A DNA stretch of 64,000 nucleotides, from assembly GCF_001411555.2 (NCBI RefSeq), contig NC_049916.1:28647773-28711772 (forward strand). The letters are read 5' to 3'. The position numbers and the translations under genes are program-made. Numbering within the stretch: position 1 is the stretch's first letter; every line of letters starts with the position of its first letter. Under the pieces are notes generated by a model, which made no database searches, was not told the DNA's origin, and saw nothing but the letters and a program-made list of their open reading frames with translations. Positions 44,081 to 55,809 of this stretch are shown piece after piece. The DNA comes from Juglans regia. Its lineage: Eukaryota; Streptophyta; Magnoliopsida; Fagales; Juglandaceae.

Positions 44081-47000
44081 TTATCGTCTAGATCCACACT
44101 CTGTTTTCTTTGGCCTGCTGCAATCACCAAACAATGAAAACCGTCCACCCTTTTGTGGCCGAACTGAGGTTACTTTAACCTGTTTACAGACAAAGTACCA
44201 ACAAATTTATTCGACATTCAACAAGTTTCCCTGCCTAAATAAATGAAAACGGAAGGGGGAAAATAAAGCAACAGCCTACCCTTTCCCTCTTACGAGGTTT
44301 GGTGTTATTCCAACAGAAGAGCCCACTACAACCTCCAGTTCCAGACCCTGATTCATATCCCCTAGAGAAACAGCACGAATTAGCATGAATGTTATATGAC
44401 AGAAATGTTGATACCTGGCAACAGGCACACATAACAACCCCAAGGCCTCATGCATTGCCTAGTGCATCAAATCACTTCACTCTCTGACACACTCTGGAAA
44501 ATTAGAGTAGAATAGCATGACAAATTTATACCGTTTATTACGGGTGTAAACTCAAACCGGAAAACCGGTTTTTAAAATGTAAAAACCGGCCAGTTTCGGT
44601 CCGGTTCCGGAATTTTTTGGCCCGGACTGGACCCGTTGATTAAAAAAAATAAAAAATAAAAAATAATATTTTTATATATAAGTTTTATACAAAATATTTT
44701 ATATATATTAAATATTAATATGTATAAGTTTTATATATAATGTATAATTATAAATTTTTATGTGAAATTTTATATATAATATATATATTCATATATGAAA
44801 TAATTTCTTATTATAATTTATAAATTATTACATTAAATGTTAATACTAAATCACTAAAAGTTTATAACTAATACTAATATATAACTTATAACTATACCAA
44901 TAGTCTAATATTAATACTATTATATAGTCTAATATATATTAATAAAAGTATAAAACAGTTTTTTTTTTAAATCAAAATTTTTTTTTTATACATAAATTTT
45001 TAATGACAAATTGTGAAACTTACATTTTAAAAAAATGGGAAAATCGGATCGGAAACCGGTAAAACCGGAAGTATCGGTTTAGGAGGGTAACCAGTGCGTA
45101 ATCGGTATTGAAAAATACAAAACCGTTACATACCGGTTCGGTCCTAGATTTTATCCAAAACCAGACCGGTTACACCCCTACCGTTTATAAGATTCCCTCC
45201 GTTAAATAATCATCTAACAACATCATCAGTTATATATAAAAAACACTGAAGAAAGAGCCGGTACTTTTTTTTTTTTTGGGTTCAGTGAATCGAAAGAATG
45301 AGTCAAGTCTTACGCACAAATTGTCATGCCGTAAATGAACAGTGAACCCACCATGATTTTTACACAGGTAGCCACCAATTTCGCTTCAGATGATATCTTC
45401 CAATCAAGTGAGAGGCAAAGAAATTTATGAAAGATGTGGAAAAGAATGCAGTAAATTAAGAAATGAAAGAAAGACTCACAGGTTATTTTTACTGAAATTG
45501 CCTGCTAAGCTTTTATCATGCAATAAACTTGGTGACATGGGAAAAAGATCAATCCTTTTACTATTTTGGTCCTTCTGGAGGACCCTCCCAATGTTAACTT
45601 TGGGTTCATGATTTAATTCATCTTCCCAATGCTGAGAGAACGCCATTGAGTTCATGGAGTCCATTTGATCTTGACAATATATGCCATTTTGAGGCAGGAC
45701 TTGATTCTTCTCAGGTTTCAAACGACTCAATGAACCAGGTGTGCCTTTCTCTGCAGTCTGTAACCAGGCAGTTTCTAGCCTTTGCTCGTGAATAATGGAT
45801 TCTATTCTCTGCATTGGAATCTCCTGTCTCCTCTCTCTCGTACTATTGGTTTGGCCATTGCCATTAGCTGTTAAGTCTGATGAGCCAGAGGTAGATTGAT
45901 AGGTTCCATCCAGCAACAAAGAACGTTTAGAGAAACCATTAATTGGGTTCAGGTGTACTGCCTTCCTTTCCTGATCAACAGCTGCAGCTGTTTCGGCCCT
46001 CTTCAGACCCTCTGGTAACTTGACCAGCTTCACGATATTAATAGAAGCCTCACTATCGGGCAAAAGGATTATTCTAACCTCTACATTGCATCTCAGAACT
46101 ATTTCCATTGCATTTGTGATACTGCTCAAAAACCTTTCCACTCTACATTTGATGTCTCGATTCCCAAATGCAACAAAAGCAACAAGAAAACCTGCATGCA
46201 GAAGCATCTAAGAATAAAGAACAAGCATGTGTATGCCAGAGAGAGAGAGAGAGAGAGAGAGAGTACCATGGTCTCCCATCATGCACCTCATTTAGGAGGT
46301 CAAGTTTTAAAGCAATCCGATTCAATTAAATGCTTCCAGTTTTTAGAAAACCAACCCAATCAGTCATTGATCCTAGTAAATGACTCCAAGCTTAAGTATT
46401 TACAACTAGTATGTTATACCTTGACTATCCAAAGTATGGTCATCGCATTACGCATATAAGTTGAAAACTAAACATGGTGTATGTATCGAAAGAAAGAGCA
46501 TTTGGACTAAAAAAATGTTGGGCGATCTTGGGATTTGGAGTTTCTAAAATAAGCAAGGAAGATTGATCATTATAACCTCTACAAGTTCAGTAGTAGCAGA
46601 TAGAATTTTATCTGAAGGAGTAAAAAGATCTGTCTGAGTTAATCAGATGGGAGGTGGAACCAGGAGGGATCTTTCAAATCAATTTGACTAAAATGTTATT
46701 AGAAATTTAAATGAACTGACTCATTTCCTTCACATCATCGCTGTTGGTGGCTTCACAATTTCAAACAATGAACTGCAGCATATGCAGGTAAAAATGGTTT
46801 ATTTGTGTTTCCAATATAGTGAATGATAAATATTAATCTCACACACAACTATGGAGTAAAGTTACAGCTGGAGTAAAGTTACAGCTAATGGCAATGGCCA
46901 AACCAGTAGTACGAGAGAGAGGAGACAGACGCTGGCACAACTATGGCTAAAGTTACACCAGCGTCTGCATCAGCTAACAAACTACACTCACTGAATAGGC

Positions 47001-50000
47001 AATATCCCTTTTTTTTTTTCTCAATAAGTAGTGATATCCTATTTTCGTTCCTAGAAAAATTCACATAGAAACTTGCTTTGGCAAGTAAGACAAGAGAAAC
47101 AATATAGACCTGATTCCGTATGAGTACCAATCATTACATCAGCTGGAATTGAAATCCATATCAATTGTAGATTACTAGTTATTGGCTGATGCAACCCCTA
47201 AAGGTTGGCTCAAGTGTTAAAAGAGCATTGGTCTTGGTAGTATGCTTCCTCTACTTATAAAAAAAAAAGTATGCTTTCTTTATGTCTAAAGTTCAAAGCC
47301 TTGGGTGAAAACAATTTCTAGGGGCCATTGGACTAGGGGAATTTTCCCTTGAATTACTTGGCATGCAATTGCGGGAAACTCCTTGCCGAGAGGCTATGTA
47401 CCCTCAGGATTAGTCAGGACATAGTTCTGGACACCCGGTGGCATTAAGAAAAAAAAAGCATTATTGGCGGTCCGCGGATACATACACACCATAGATGAAA
47501 TTTTTACTATCATTTGACTTGTAGCACCAACTCTCACCAAGACAACCAGAGAGCAACCTTTTTGATAAATAGATTACCAACAAGCAACTTGAGACTATGA
47601 TGAGGTCATGCACATTTTAAATCATTTTATGCTTCAGTTTTACAAGTAAAAAAGTATGAGTGTGCAACAACTGAAAACCTATGAGCTTACCTTCAACTTC
47701 GGATATCGACACAAGCTTTCCATGAACAGCTAGCAGCTGCCTCAGTGTCTTTGAATGGCACCTCTCAATGCAACTTGCCCAGACATCATTCAACTTTTCT
47801 GAGTTTATGCATCTAAACATCATATTTCTAGCCATAATATCATCACATGAGGCAGCTGAGGCACCCCCATCAACTGACTGGCTTTGTGACAGCTTGGGAT
47901 TGGAGTTGGAGCTGAAACCGTCAACCCCTGACAACAGTTCCCTAAGATGGTTGGGATTCCCACTTACTGCCTTCTGCAGGGAAGCAGGAGAAGTTGGTTT
48001 TCGAGGAGTATGGTGAGCATCCCACTTCTGCTTGTAAGCAGTAGCTTCTCTTGAAGCACTGGATGGGTCATCATCGGTTGCCTTACAGCTCTGCCTTCTG
48101 CTGCTTCCGGAGTGAGAAAAGTCTGGAGAAGGTATTGAACCGAGCTGCAATAAGGTTGCTGTGAACCACGTTGAGCGTTCACTTGAAACCCTCAGCTGTT
48201 TCTCGGCCTCTGAAAGAAGCTTCAAAGCATGCTTTAATCTCTCCATTTCTAATTGAGTCACTGAAACATGAAACCCACCCATCCATTGCAGTTATTATTA
48301 TTATCTCTGGAGATCATCGCAGTTATTAATCAAAGATCAAAATCATGATATTTTTAATTCCATATGAAAATAATTTAAAACGACACTTGGACGAGGCAGC
48401 AACATATGAAACACTAAACTTCCGTTTCTTTAGCTTTTTTTGGGATATTGATGTGTGAGAAAGACGATATGGAGAAAAATAAGATGGTATAGGTTGTATG
48501 TAAACATCAAAGAATGTGACTAAGAATAGTTGGAGGGAAGACCAACCAAAATATAAACTTTAACAAATAAATCCTACGCAGCAAGTCAATTACATAAGAA
48601 CCTAGGACATTATAAGTCAAACAGCAGAGTGCTATCAGCAATAGCCTAGCTAGGTTGATAATACCACTTAAAGGTCTACAAAATTCTAATGGTTTAGGTA
48701 GCCCCCAGAAACATTCAAGGATTAAACCAGCCATGACCAACCTTGGGATTTGAGCAGCCAAAGAATATAAAATATGAACCAAAAAAAAAATAGAACAAAT
48801 GTTTCATGCACCAGAATCAATCCAGTCTCCGTTAAGAAGGACCTTGCACTTTGAGGTTGCCAATGTTTTTGTTTTTTGGGGAGGGTACTATAACATCAAC
48901 TTATTTCTCTAGAATATAATCAGGTCCACAATATAATCAAGTCAGGGTCTATCCACATGATGCAATAATTACATCAACAAAAGATGACCCAGTCTCTCAT
49001 TGTATCGTTTTCTTCTTTTCCTGAAATACTTAAGGTAGTGTTAATGATGACAAATAAATATTTTTAACGTAAAGCACGAGCAGACATATTGGAATAGATG
49101 GATCAACTTATAACTAGGTATAAAAAGAATGCTAAGGGCAGAACCGAAAAATAGGATTCCACGGCTAACTGCAGGAGATGAGTCAATATAGAGAAGTCTC
49201 AGTGAAAAATTCCGGAATAAGGCAAAAAACCCTTATTACTTTATCGTCCATTTACATTCTAACTGATGTCTATTTTGGAACTACTATAAGCTTCTACATG
49301 GAATTCCTTTCAATGAAAACAATGCAACTCGATTTGGTGAGAAATTTCATTTGCCCGTGTTCCTGGAATTCCTTTCAATGCAAACAATGCAACTCAATTT
49401 GGTGAGAAATTTCATTTGCCCATGTTCGAAAATAAGCCCAACTTCGTTTGGCACATGGATTGGGCATGATACAATTATTTACTAGGACCAATAGGCATTT
49501 GGGTTTATCAACAATATTCGATCTGTCAATGATTATTTCTTTTTTTTATTTTTTTCGCTCAACCTAATTTTGATATTACACATTTGCTTATGACATGGTG
49601 TACCATTATTTTTCTTCTTTTCCCGATAAGTCACGCTACCAAAACTCAGGATGAAAAATGAAGTGCTGTACCGGCATCAAAAGTGAAGGGAATGGTACTC
49701 ACAACTTCTTTCACCAGGGAAAAAATCACCACATTTGGCATCAATTGTGTTGTAAGTTCCAGCAATGATATCCATAATGAGACTGGCCAGTTGAGACATC
49801 AAAACCATCGGATCAGCCCCCAAGTCCATCAACTCCCTGGCTCTTTTCACTGTTTCTACAGTGTCTGATGACATTGCTAACTCTAAAAGTTCCAGTAATT
49901 TTTCATCTGAAACAACTCCCACCTGTAGAAGATAATACACTCAATTAATCCGTTTGGAACATTCTATTTCTTCATAAAATTCTACAGTTGTATAAATTTT

Positions 50001-52153
50001 TTTTACCGATCAAAAAAATTTATGCAACTATAGAATTTTATAAATAAATAAAATTCACCCGAGTAAAATTTGCTAACAAGTTCATTGGCAAGAAAACTCA
50101 CAAGTTCATTTACAAGAGATGTGGTGATTCTTTTCCCCAGTAAACTCAGTTGTTCCAACATAGTTTCTGCATCTCGAAGTGAACCATCTGCATTCAAAGC
50201 AATCAAATCCAATGCATCCGATTCAACATCCAAGCTCTCATTAGCAGAAATATTCCGTAACCTGGCTACAACATCAACATCTTTAATTTTGTTGAAAAGG
50301 TATTTCTGACACCGTGATTGTACAGTACGGGGTACATTGTCAAGGTCAGTTGTTATTAGTATGAACACAACTCGCTCTGGTGGTTCTTCAAGAAATTTGA
50401 GAAATGCCAGCCATGTCTTAGAGGGTAACAAGTGACACTCATCAATAACAAAAACCTTGTATTCTGAGAAGGCTGATGAGGACGCCACCGATAGTTTCTT
50501 CAATAAGTACCTAACTCTATCCATTCCTTTCTTATTGGTTCCATCAACTTCCAACAGATCTCTACTCTTGCCAGAGATGAAATCAGTGCATTCCCTGCAG
50601 TAACCACATGGCTTGGTTTCATCAGGAGCCAGACAATTCAAGGCAGAGGCAAAAGTCCTGGCTGTTGATGTTTTTCCAGTTCCACGGGGACCGTGAAAAA
50701 GATAAACAGGGGCAACCCGACCCCTTATAACAGCATTTCTCAGCGACTGGACGACAATATTCTGCCCAATTAATTCACCAAAGAACATCGGTTTATACTT
50801 CTTACTAAAACTCCTGATATTGTCCGGTGTGCCTTCCTCTTCCCCTTCCCCATTAAGAGCTACAATCTCTAGTCCTTCTTGACTTCTACAGCTGGACGAC
50901 CATCTCCTCCCATCCAATCTACTCAAAGCTTCCAAATCAAGCTCCCCAAAGTTAGTAGACAGTTCATCATCACTCCGCCCAGTTCCTATGGATGAACCGC
51001 CTCTGCAATCACCAAGTAATGGAAAAACACCTTGAGCACTTCTTGAAGCAATACTCCGCTTGTTGGAACCTGATGATGATCCTTGACGCCTGGGATACAT
51101 AACTTGACTTCCGCACAACATGATGCTCCCTTTCCTCCTTATTGTATCTGAAAGTGAAGAAGAGTAACAGCTCCCACACACACCACGATGTTTGGGTGTC
51201 CTCTTTGACCAATAACAAGGAATCCCACATCCTTGGCGACCAGGCAAATCCAAATGATCATCCACCTCATCATCCCCATCATTGATTGAAGTAGTAGTAC
51301 CATCCCAAGACCCAACAGTACTTGGGTTTTGATTACGATACCTATTATAGGAACTAGTCGACAATGCCGGTGTACTATATGAAAAAGAAGAATCCTCTCT
51401 TAGACCACTTTTTCTCAAAAACTTGGAAGAGTGAGACCAATTCTTATGCTGAAGTTTCAAAAGCAATGGGGACGCCCTCAAAATTTTCCTAGACTCCTCA
51501 GAATTACTATACTCTTCGGTATCATCAGATTGCTCCACAGAGTCATCCCGGCTTAACCCGATAGAAGGATGACTCTGGAACGGTGGTTTTGAAGTAACTA
51601 AGTTTCTACCAACAATATCATCTTTATGTCGATATTTTGATAAAGCGTCCAAATTTGTATCAGTTTTCTTACTCTTCTTCCTCTTCTTTTTCTTCTTCTT
51701 CTTCTTAATGTTGGCCGACGACACAGGATTTGCATTCCTACATCTGAATATGGAAGGAAAGCTATCACTCTTTGAATCCCTACCATTACGCGCATCGCTC
51801 AGGTTATCTTCAACACTGCCCCCCGGAATCGAAGAAGAAGATCCATCGTCGTCATCGTCAATCGTGGCCATTGCTGCGCACTTCTCGGTTGAGGATTTGT
51901 GGCTTTTCCAATTGTACAGGAACACACTCTTCTCCTTGTCCTTGCCATTGTTATTTTGGAAATGATCAGACTGTAACAAGTGCTCCGAAGTTGAATGAGA
52001 AGCAGCCGGTGGAACAGATCTTGATGAATTTAGAGGGGATTTCCAAGAGGAACTCGTGCCGGGATCTCGTAAAACCCGGGCTGCCTTCCGGATTTGAGTA
52101 AGCTCCTTCTTCAAGTGGAGCTTGCTTGGATCACCAACCCTCATTTCTGACAT
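44081..52153 (-). CDS. STI: STICHEL (DNA polymerase III gamma/tau-like, trichome branching)
   Basis: Plant AAA+ protein related to bacterial clamp-loader gamma/tau. In Arabidopsis it controls trichome branch number and does not act as a known replication subunit. Exons (minus): 52153-50102, 49922-49703, 48260-47691, 46191-45480, 44361-44280, 44179-44081. All phases join and give 1244 aa; Arabidopsis STI is about 1218. Start MSEMRVGDPSKLHLKKELTQ aligns with the known N-terminus. A run of 8 Lys then RKKSKK (residues 150-163) looks like a nuclear signal. GRQGCGIPCYW and RSAQGVFPLL are STI landmarks. AAA+ module: Walker A GPRGTGKT (488-495), zinc-type CGYCREC, Walker B VFVIDECHLL (D571), sensor TTDLDNVPRTVQSRC, then EKQLRVSSERSTWFTATLLQ. 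The tail GGRFSLFGDCSRPKK sits in the last small exon, whose upstream donor is a weak GTAGGC. No disruption seen. Confidence 0.95.
44538..45179. mobile_element. hAT-type non-autonomous element in STICHEL intron 4
   Basis: The 8-bp duplication ACCGTTTA at 44530-44537 and 45180-45187 flanks 642 bases whose ends are TTACGGGTGTAAAC and, complemented, AGGGGTGTAACCGGT. CCGGTTT-rich sub-terminal regions surround an AT-rich core of TATA-type sequence. Non-coding. Confidence 0.9.
46239..46263. repeat. (GA)n microsatellite
   Basis: About 12 GA units in STICHEL intron 3. Confidence 0.9.
47187..47460 (+). mobile_element. tRNA-derived SINE in STICHEL intron 3
   Basis: TTATTGGC at 47179-47186 and 47461-47468 is the target duplication. 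The head carries a pol III A-box-like TGGCTCAAGTGTTAAAAG (47212) and a B-box-like AGTTCAAAGCC (about 47290). The body 'ctaggggccattggacta' and 'gacatagttctggacaccc' ends in a short A-rich tail (47446-47457). A 21-bp insertion lies between the two boxes. Confidence 0.75.
47248..47268 (+). mobile_element. Micro-insertion of a LINE 3' tail inside the SINE
   Basis: AGTATGCTT stands at 47239-47247 and again at 47268-47276, around CCTCTACTTAT plus an A run. CTTACTTATAAAAA is the 3' terminus of the LINE family in this window, so this looks like a ~20-bp LINE insertion with a 9-bp target duplication. Confidence 0.55.
48283..49299 (-). other. STICHEL intron 2, left part, no element recognised
   Basis: AT-rich intron; open frames here lack recognisable motifs. 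Confidence 0.5.
49300..49427. repeat. 65-bp tandem duplication in STICHEL intron 2
   Basis: Two units (49300-49364 and 49365-49427) starting GGAATTCCTTTCAATG and differing at a handful of positions. Confidence 0.9.
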
Positions 52154-53870
52154 TTCTGTTATTCACAAGAGCAGTATTTGTTTTGGGTTTCGTAGGTTAA
52201 TCGAAGTTGAGCTGCAAAAGTAAATGCTCTTTCAGAACCAAAAACCCGTAAACCACAGAGAATGAGATCCCGTCTTTTACTCCGTTTTATTCTTCATAAG
52301 AGCAGTATTTGGTCTGGGCTCTGGTGGGCAATTGAGGTTGAAGTCTAACAAAAAAAATATCATCTTTCAGAACCAAAAATCAACAAAGCACACGACCCGG
52401 AAAGAATGAGATCCAATCGACCAATACGCCCTTTTTCTTCCGCTTGTTGATTGAAAAACAAATGCAAGCAGCAAGCGTATATACATGTATACATAGAGTG
52501 AAGAAAGTTTACAGAATGGAGGGGAGTAAATGGTTTCGAGGGTACGTGCAGATCAGATCTGATCGACAGATTATTATTATGAGTAAGTTTCGCAATTTCT
52601 CTTAACAAAAAAAAAAAGTAAGGTCATAATGAAAATAAATTTTTGGATTCAATTACATTCTATTTTCTTAAAAAGACTCAGATTATTTTCAGCAACAGAT
52701 GGAAAATGAAATGACAGTGATTCTCTTTGACAATTGTCACCCGGGCCAGTTAAAAATCTTCATTTTCATTTTCATCTTTCGAATTTTCTTTTTACGTTAA
52801 ATGATTTTATTGGTTAACCATTTAAGTGAAAATTCATTTTAAATATTACATTCTGTTGAAGAATGAAAAAAGTCAAACTGTCTATGAACATTTTTCTTAA
52901 GATTTATATTTTAAAAAACTGTCTGCATGTTTTTTAAAAAACTGACATATTAGCATTAGAATTAATACATTTTGGATGAAGAGATTATCTTAAAATTTGT
53001 TGTATGCTACAGCCTACAGGGTATTTCTTTTTGAAGATATACCTTAAGAATTCGTTTGAAATTGAACACGATCCTAGAGACCTATGGATGAATATGAAAC
53101 AAATCACACGTAGACCTTTGGCAGTATCATCCAAGCAAATATGACTACATGAAATATAATTTAATAAAGGTATGTTATATTTTACACCTCAATTCCACTT
53201 TCATTATAAAATATTGATGTCACATTCTACTATTAGATCGCATCTTTCTTTATTTTTTTTTCTTAAATGGGGAAGGGAAGGATACACAAACTCCGCTCAA
53301 ATTATCATCCAATTTGCATTCACCCCCAAATTATAAAAAAATTGCATTATATTCCATTTTCCACATCAGGAAAAAAAAAATACTCAAAAAAATGATCAAA
53401 TATACAAAATAACCTATTAAACTCAACAAATTATATTGTTAAAAAATTATTTTATGCATAAAATCATTTATTGAAATATAAATATTTTTCTAAAAATATA
53501 AAAAGTGGTTTTTAAAAACTATTTTATTGTTAAACAATTTTTCTTCATATTCAATGTTAACTTTTAGTCTTTTACTTAAAAAAGGTATTGACATTTGTTT
53601 TCATTTTTATCCTTCTTTAATTCTTTTTATATCAATGATATCTATGTAAATATTTGATGGAGGGGGCAGATTAAAATTTGGGTAGTTTAAGAGTGGTTGT
53701 CAAAATTGATAATTTGAGAAACATTTGTAAATTTGATGGTAGTTTGAGGAATGTTCATGTTCTTTTTTCAAATTATAAATTCAAGAGTTAATGCAATGAA
53801 TAATTATACTCTTAGGCCGGTTTAGTCTCCAACACTACACACCAACTGAGTTGGCAAACTCAGTTTCTTA
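52154..53870 (-). other. STICHEL upstream region
   Basis: 5' leader and promoter space of STICHEL. A short imperfect repeat is visible: 'agagcagtatttg' and 'ttcagaaccaaaa' occur near 52165-52245 and 52299-52375. Further out it is AT-rich with poly-T/A tracts. No gene seen. Confidence 0.5.
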
Positions 53871-53879
53871 AAAAGGGTA

Positions 53880-54330
53880 TAATCCCTCTCTGCTCTCCTC
53901 CTTCCCTGCCAAATCCTTCGTCTCCTCTATCCCTCTGCAAATCCCTCTCCCTCCTCCCAAAACCACTCCTCTGTCAACTCTGCTCTCCCTCCTCCCTTTG
54001 TCGAATCCTTCTTCTCCCCCCTCCCTCTGCCAAATCCCTCTCCTCCCTTTTAAAACCAAATCGTTTTTCTCCGTTGACACCCCTCGAGAAACCAGATAGG
54101 GGATTGAAAAATCTCCCATGAAATCCCTCCCTCCATCTCTCTGCCAACTGTGACAAACCCATTGACACCCTTCAAGACAAACACCAAGAGATTTGAGAAA
54201 CACTCCCTCCCTAACCTAGACGAATTCCCTTCTCCCGTCGACACCATCCTTTGAGAAAAGCTCTAACAGATCTAAGAACACCCACTCCCTTCTCCTGTCG
54301 ACACCATCCCTTTCTCCCTAACCTGTTGAC
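53880..54330. repeat. Pyrimidine-rich imperfect tandem repeat
   Basis: About 450 bases dominated by variants of CCCTCTGCCAAATCC, CTCTCCCTCCTCCC and GTTGACACCC. Long minus-strand open frames here are Gly/Arg/Glu low-complexity products of the purine-rich complement, not genes. Confidence 0.6.
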
Positions 54331-55809
54331 AACATCATTTTTCCTCTCATTTTTTTTTTTTTTTTGTCTCTAGTTTTCCTTTTATCGCCAGCCTTCGTTT
54401 CTTATCTGGTGGGGTGGCTTCTGGGTTCATTGTAACTTACACTTCTCAGGTAGCGGTGACTAGGAATTTTTGGATGATGTAAGTGCACCTCGAATTTGTT
54501 CCTTAACAAGGGCATATTGAGCATAGAAATGTCTTCTTCTTCTTTTCTTTTTTTTTTTACTTGGTAATAGTTGATTGTTGATTGATGCAAAAATTTGCTT
54601 TGAATATTGCTGAGTAGATGGAGTCCAAGAATTATAATAAATTGCCTAAAAGATTATGAATTTCTCTTTCAATCTTACTTTTGAACGTAGCATTTTTTTT
54701 TTCTATTTATTCATTCTGATTTGATTCATTATGTAAAAGTTAGGGTGAAGCAATAGGATGATTGGTCAAATTTATGCGTCATTCGATGCAATCTGGGCAA
54801 ACAAATTGAAATGGATTGATTTCGCTGCATTGTTCAGTTGGGGTTGGTAAGAAAACGACGGAGTGGCAAATTTAAATGGAAGATTTGGGAGAGAAAGTGG
54901 AAAACGTGGAGAGTAGTCTTCAAAACGAATCGTTTTGAAAAAAGAAAAAAAAAATGGACTTACTAGGTATAAACAATTTGGCACATCAAACTGCGTACTA
55001 ACATTCACATAACTTTTTTTTATTATAAAAAAAATAATAATAAAAGAAAAAATTTTTTGAAAGAAAAATAAGATTCTATCTCACGAAAATTATTTTCGTC
55101 TTCAATTTATATTGTTTAATTAAATAAATGTCATATATTTAATATTAGTGCACAATTTGACGTACGAAATCGCTTACAAAAAGACTTTTCGATAGAGTAT
55201 ATATCAACGCAGGAGAACGAAAATGAAAAAACAACAGAGTACATCAATTTTCAATTTAATAGCATCTATATTTGTTAAAGCTGCCCCAAAACCAAAATCT
55301 TCCTGATCTGCTGCTTTATCATTTTTTTATTATTTAAAAATCCATTTCTACTCATTTCGAACGGCGCTTATCTTAGCTAAACTAAGATAGCTTTCAAAAG
55401 AATTGGCAGTCTAATCTTTTGCACGTTTTCATGCCTACTGCTTCCACTGAGAATATCTCAACAGATTAGAAGATTCACGTACAATGAGGTTCTTAACTCT
55501 TAACAAGCATAGCTTGCCTATTGGCACGCCAAGATAATTATGTGCAGAGACACGATAATATGCACGAAGATTAAATCAGAAAATTGCGGACATAATATTC
55601 GGTCGCCACTAACTCTTTAAAAACACATTCCAATAAAATGCGACACAACAGGTACCAAAAGTACCAAAACTTGAAATCCGAAATCCATCTGGCATCCAAA
55701 TTCATCAACTAAAAGACATTGACTGTGTCTTCCTGCAAATTGTAATGGAAGGTCTAAACCTTTTCAGCTTTGTTTCATGGGTATTACTCTCCAAATTCAG
55801 GACCTAAAT
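54331..55809. other. Intergenic spacer between STICHEL and the Alfin-like gene
   Basis: AT-rich, with poly-T near 54349-54365. The part adjacent to 55810 is probably the Alfin-like 3' UTR. No coding similarity recognised. Confidence 0.5.

Noticed and set aside
53868..54203. A 111-residue minus-strand frame rich in Gly, Arg and Glu
   Set aside because: It is the complement of a pyrimidine-rich imperfect repeat, and the overlapping frames repeat the same pattern, so it is compositional.
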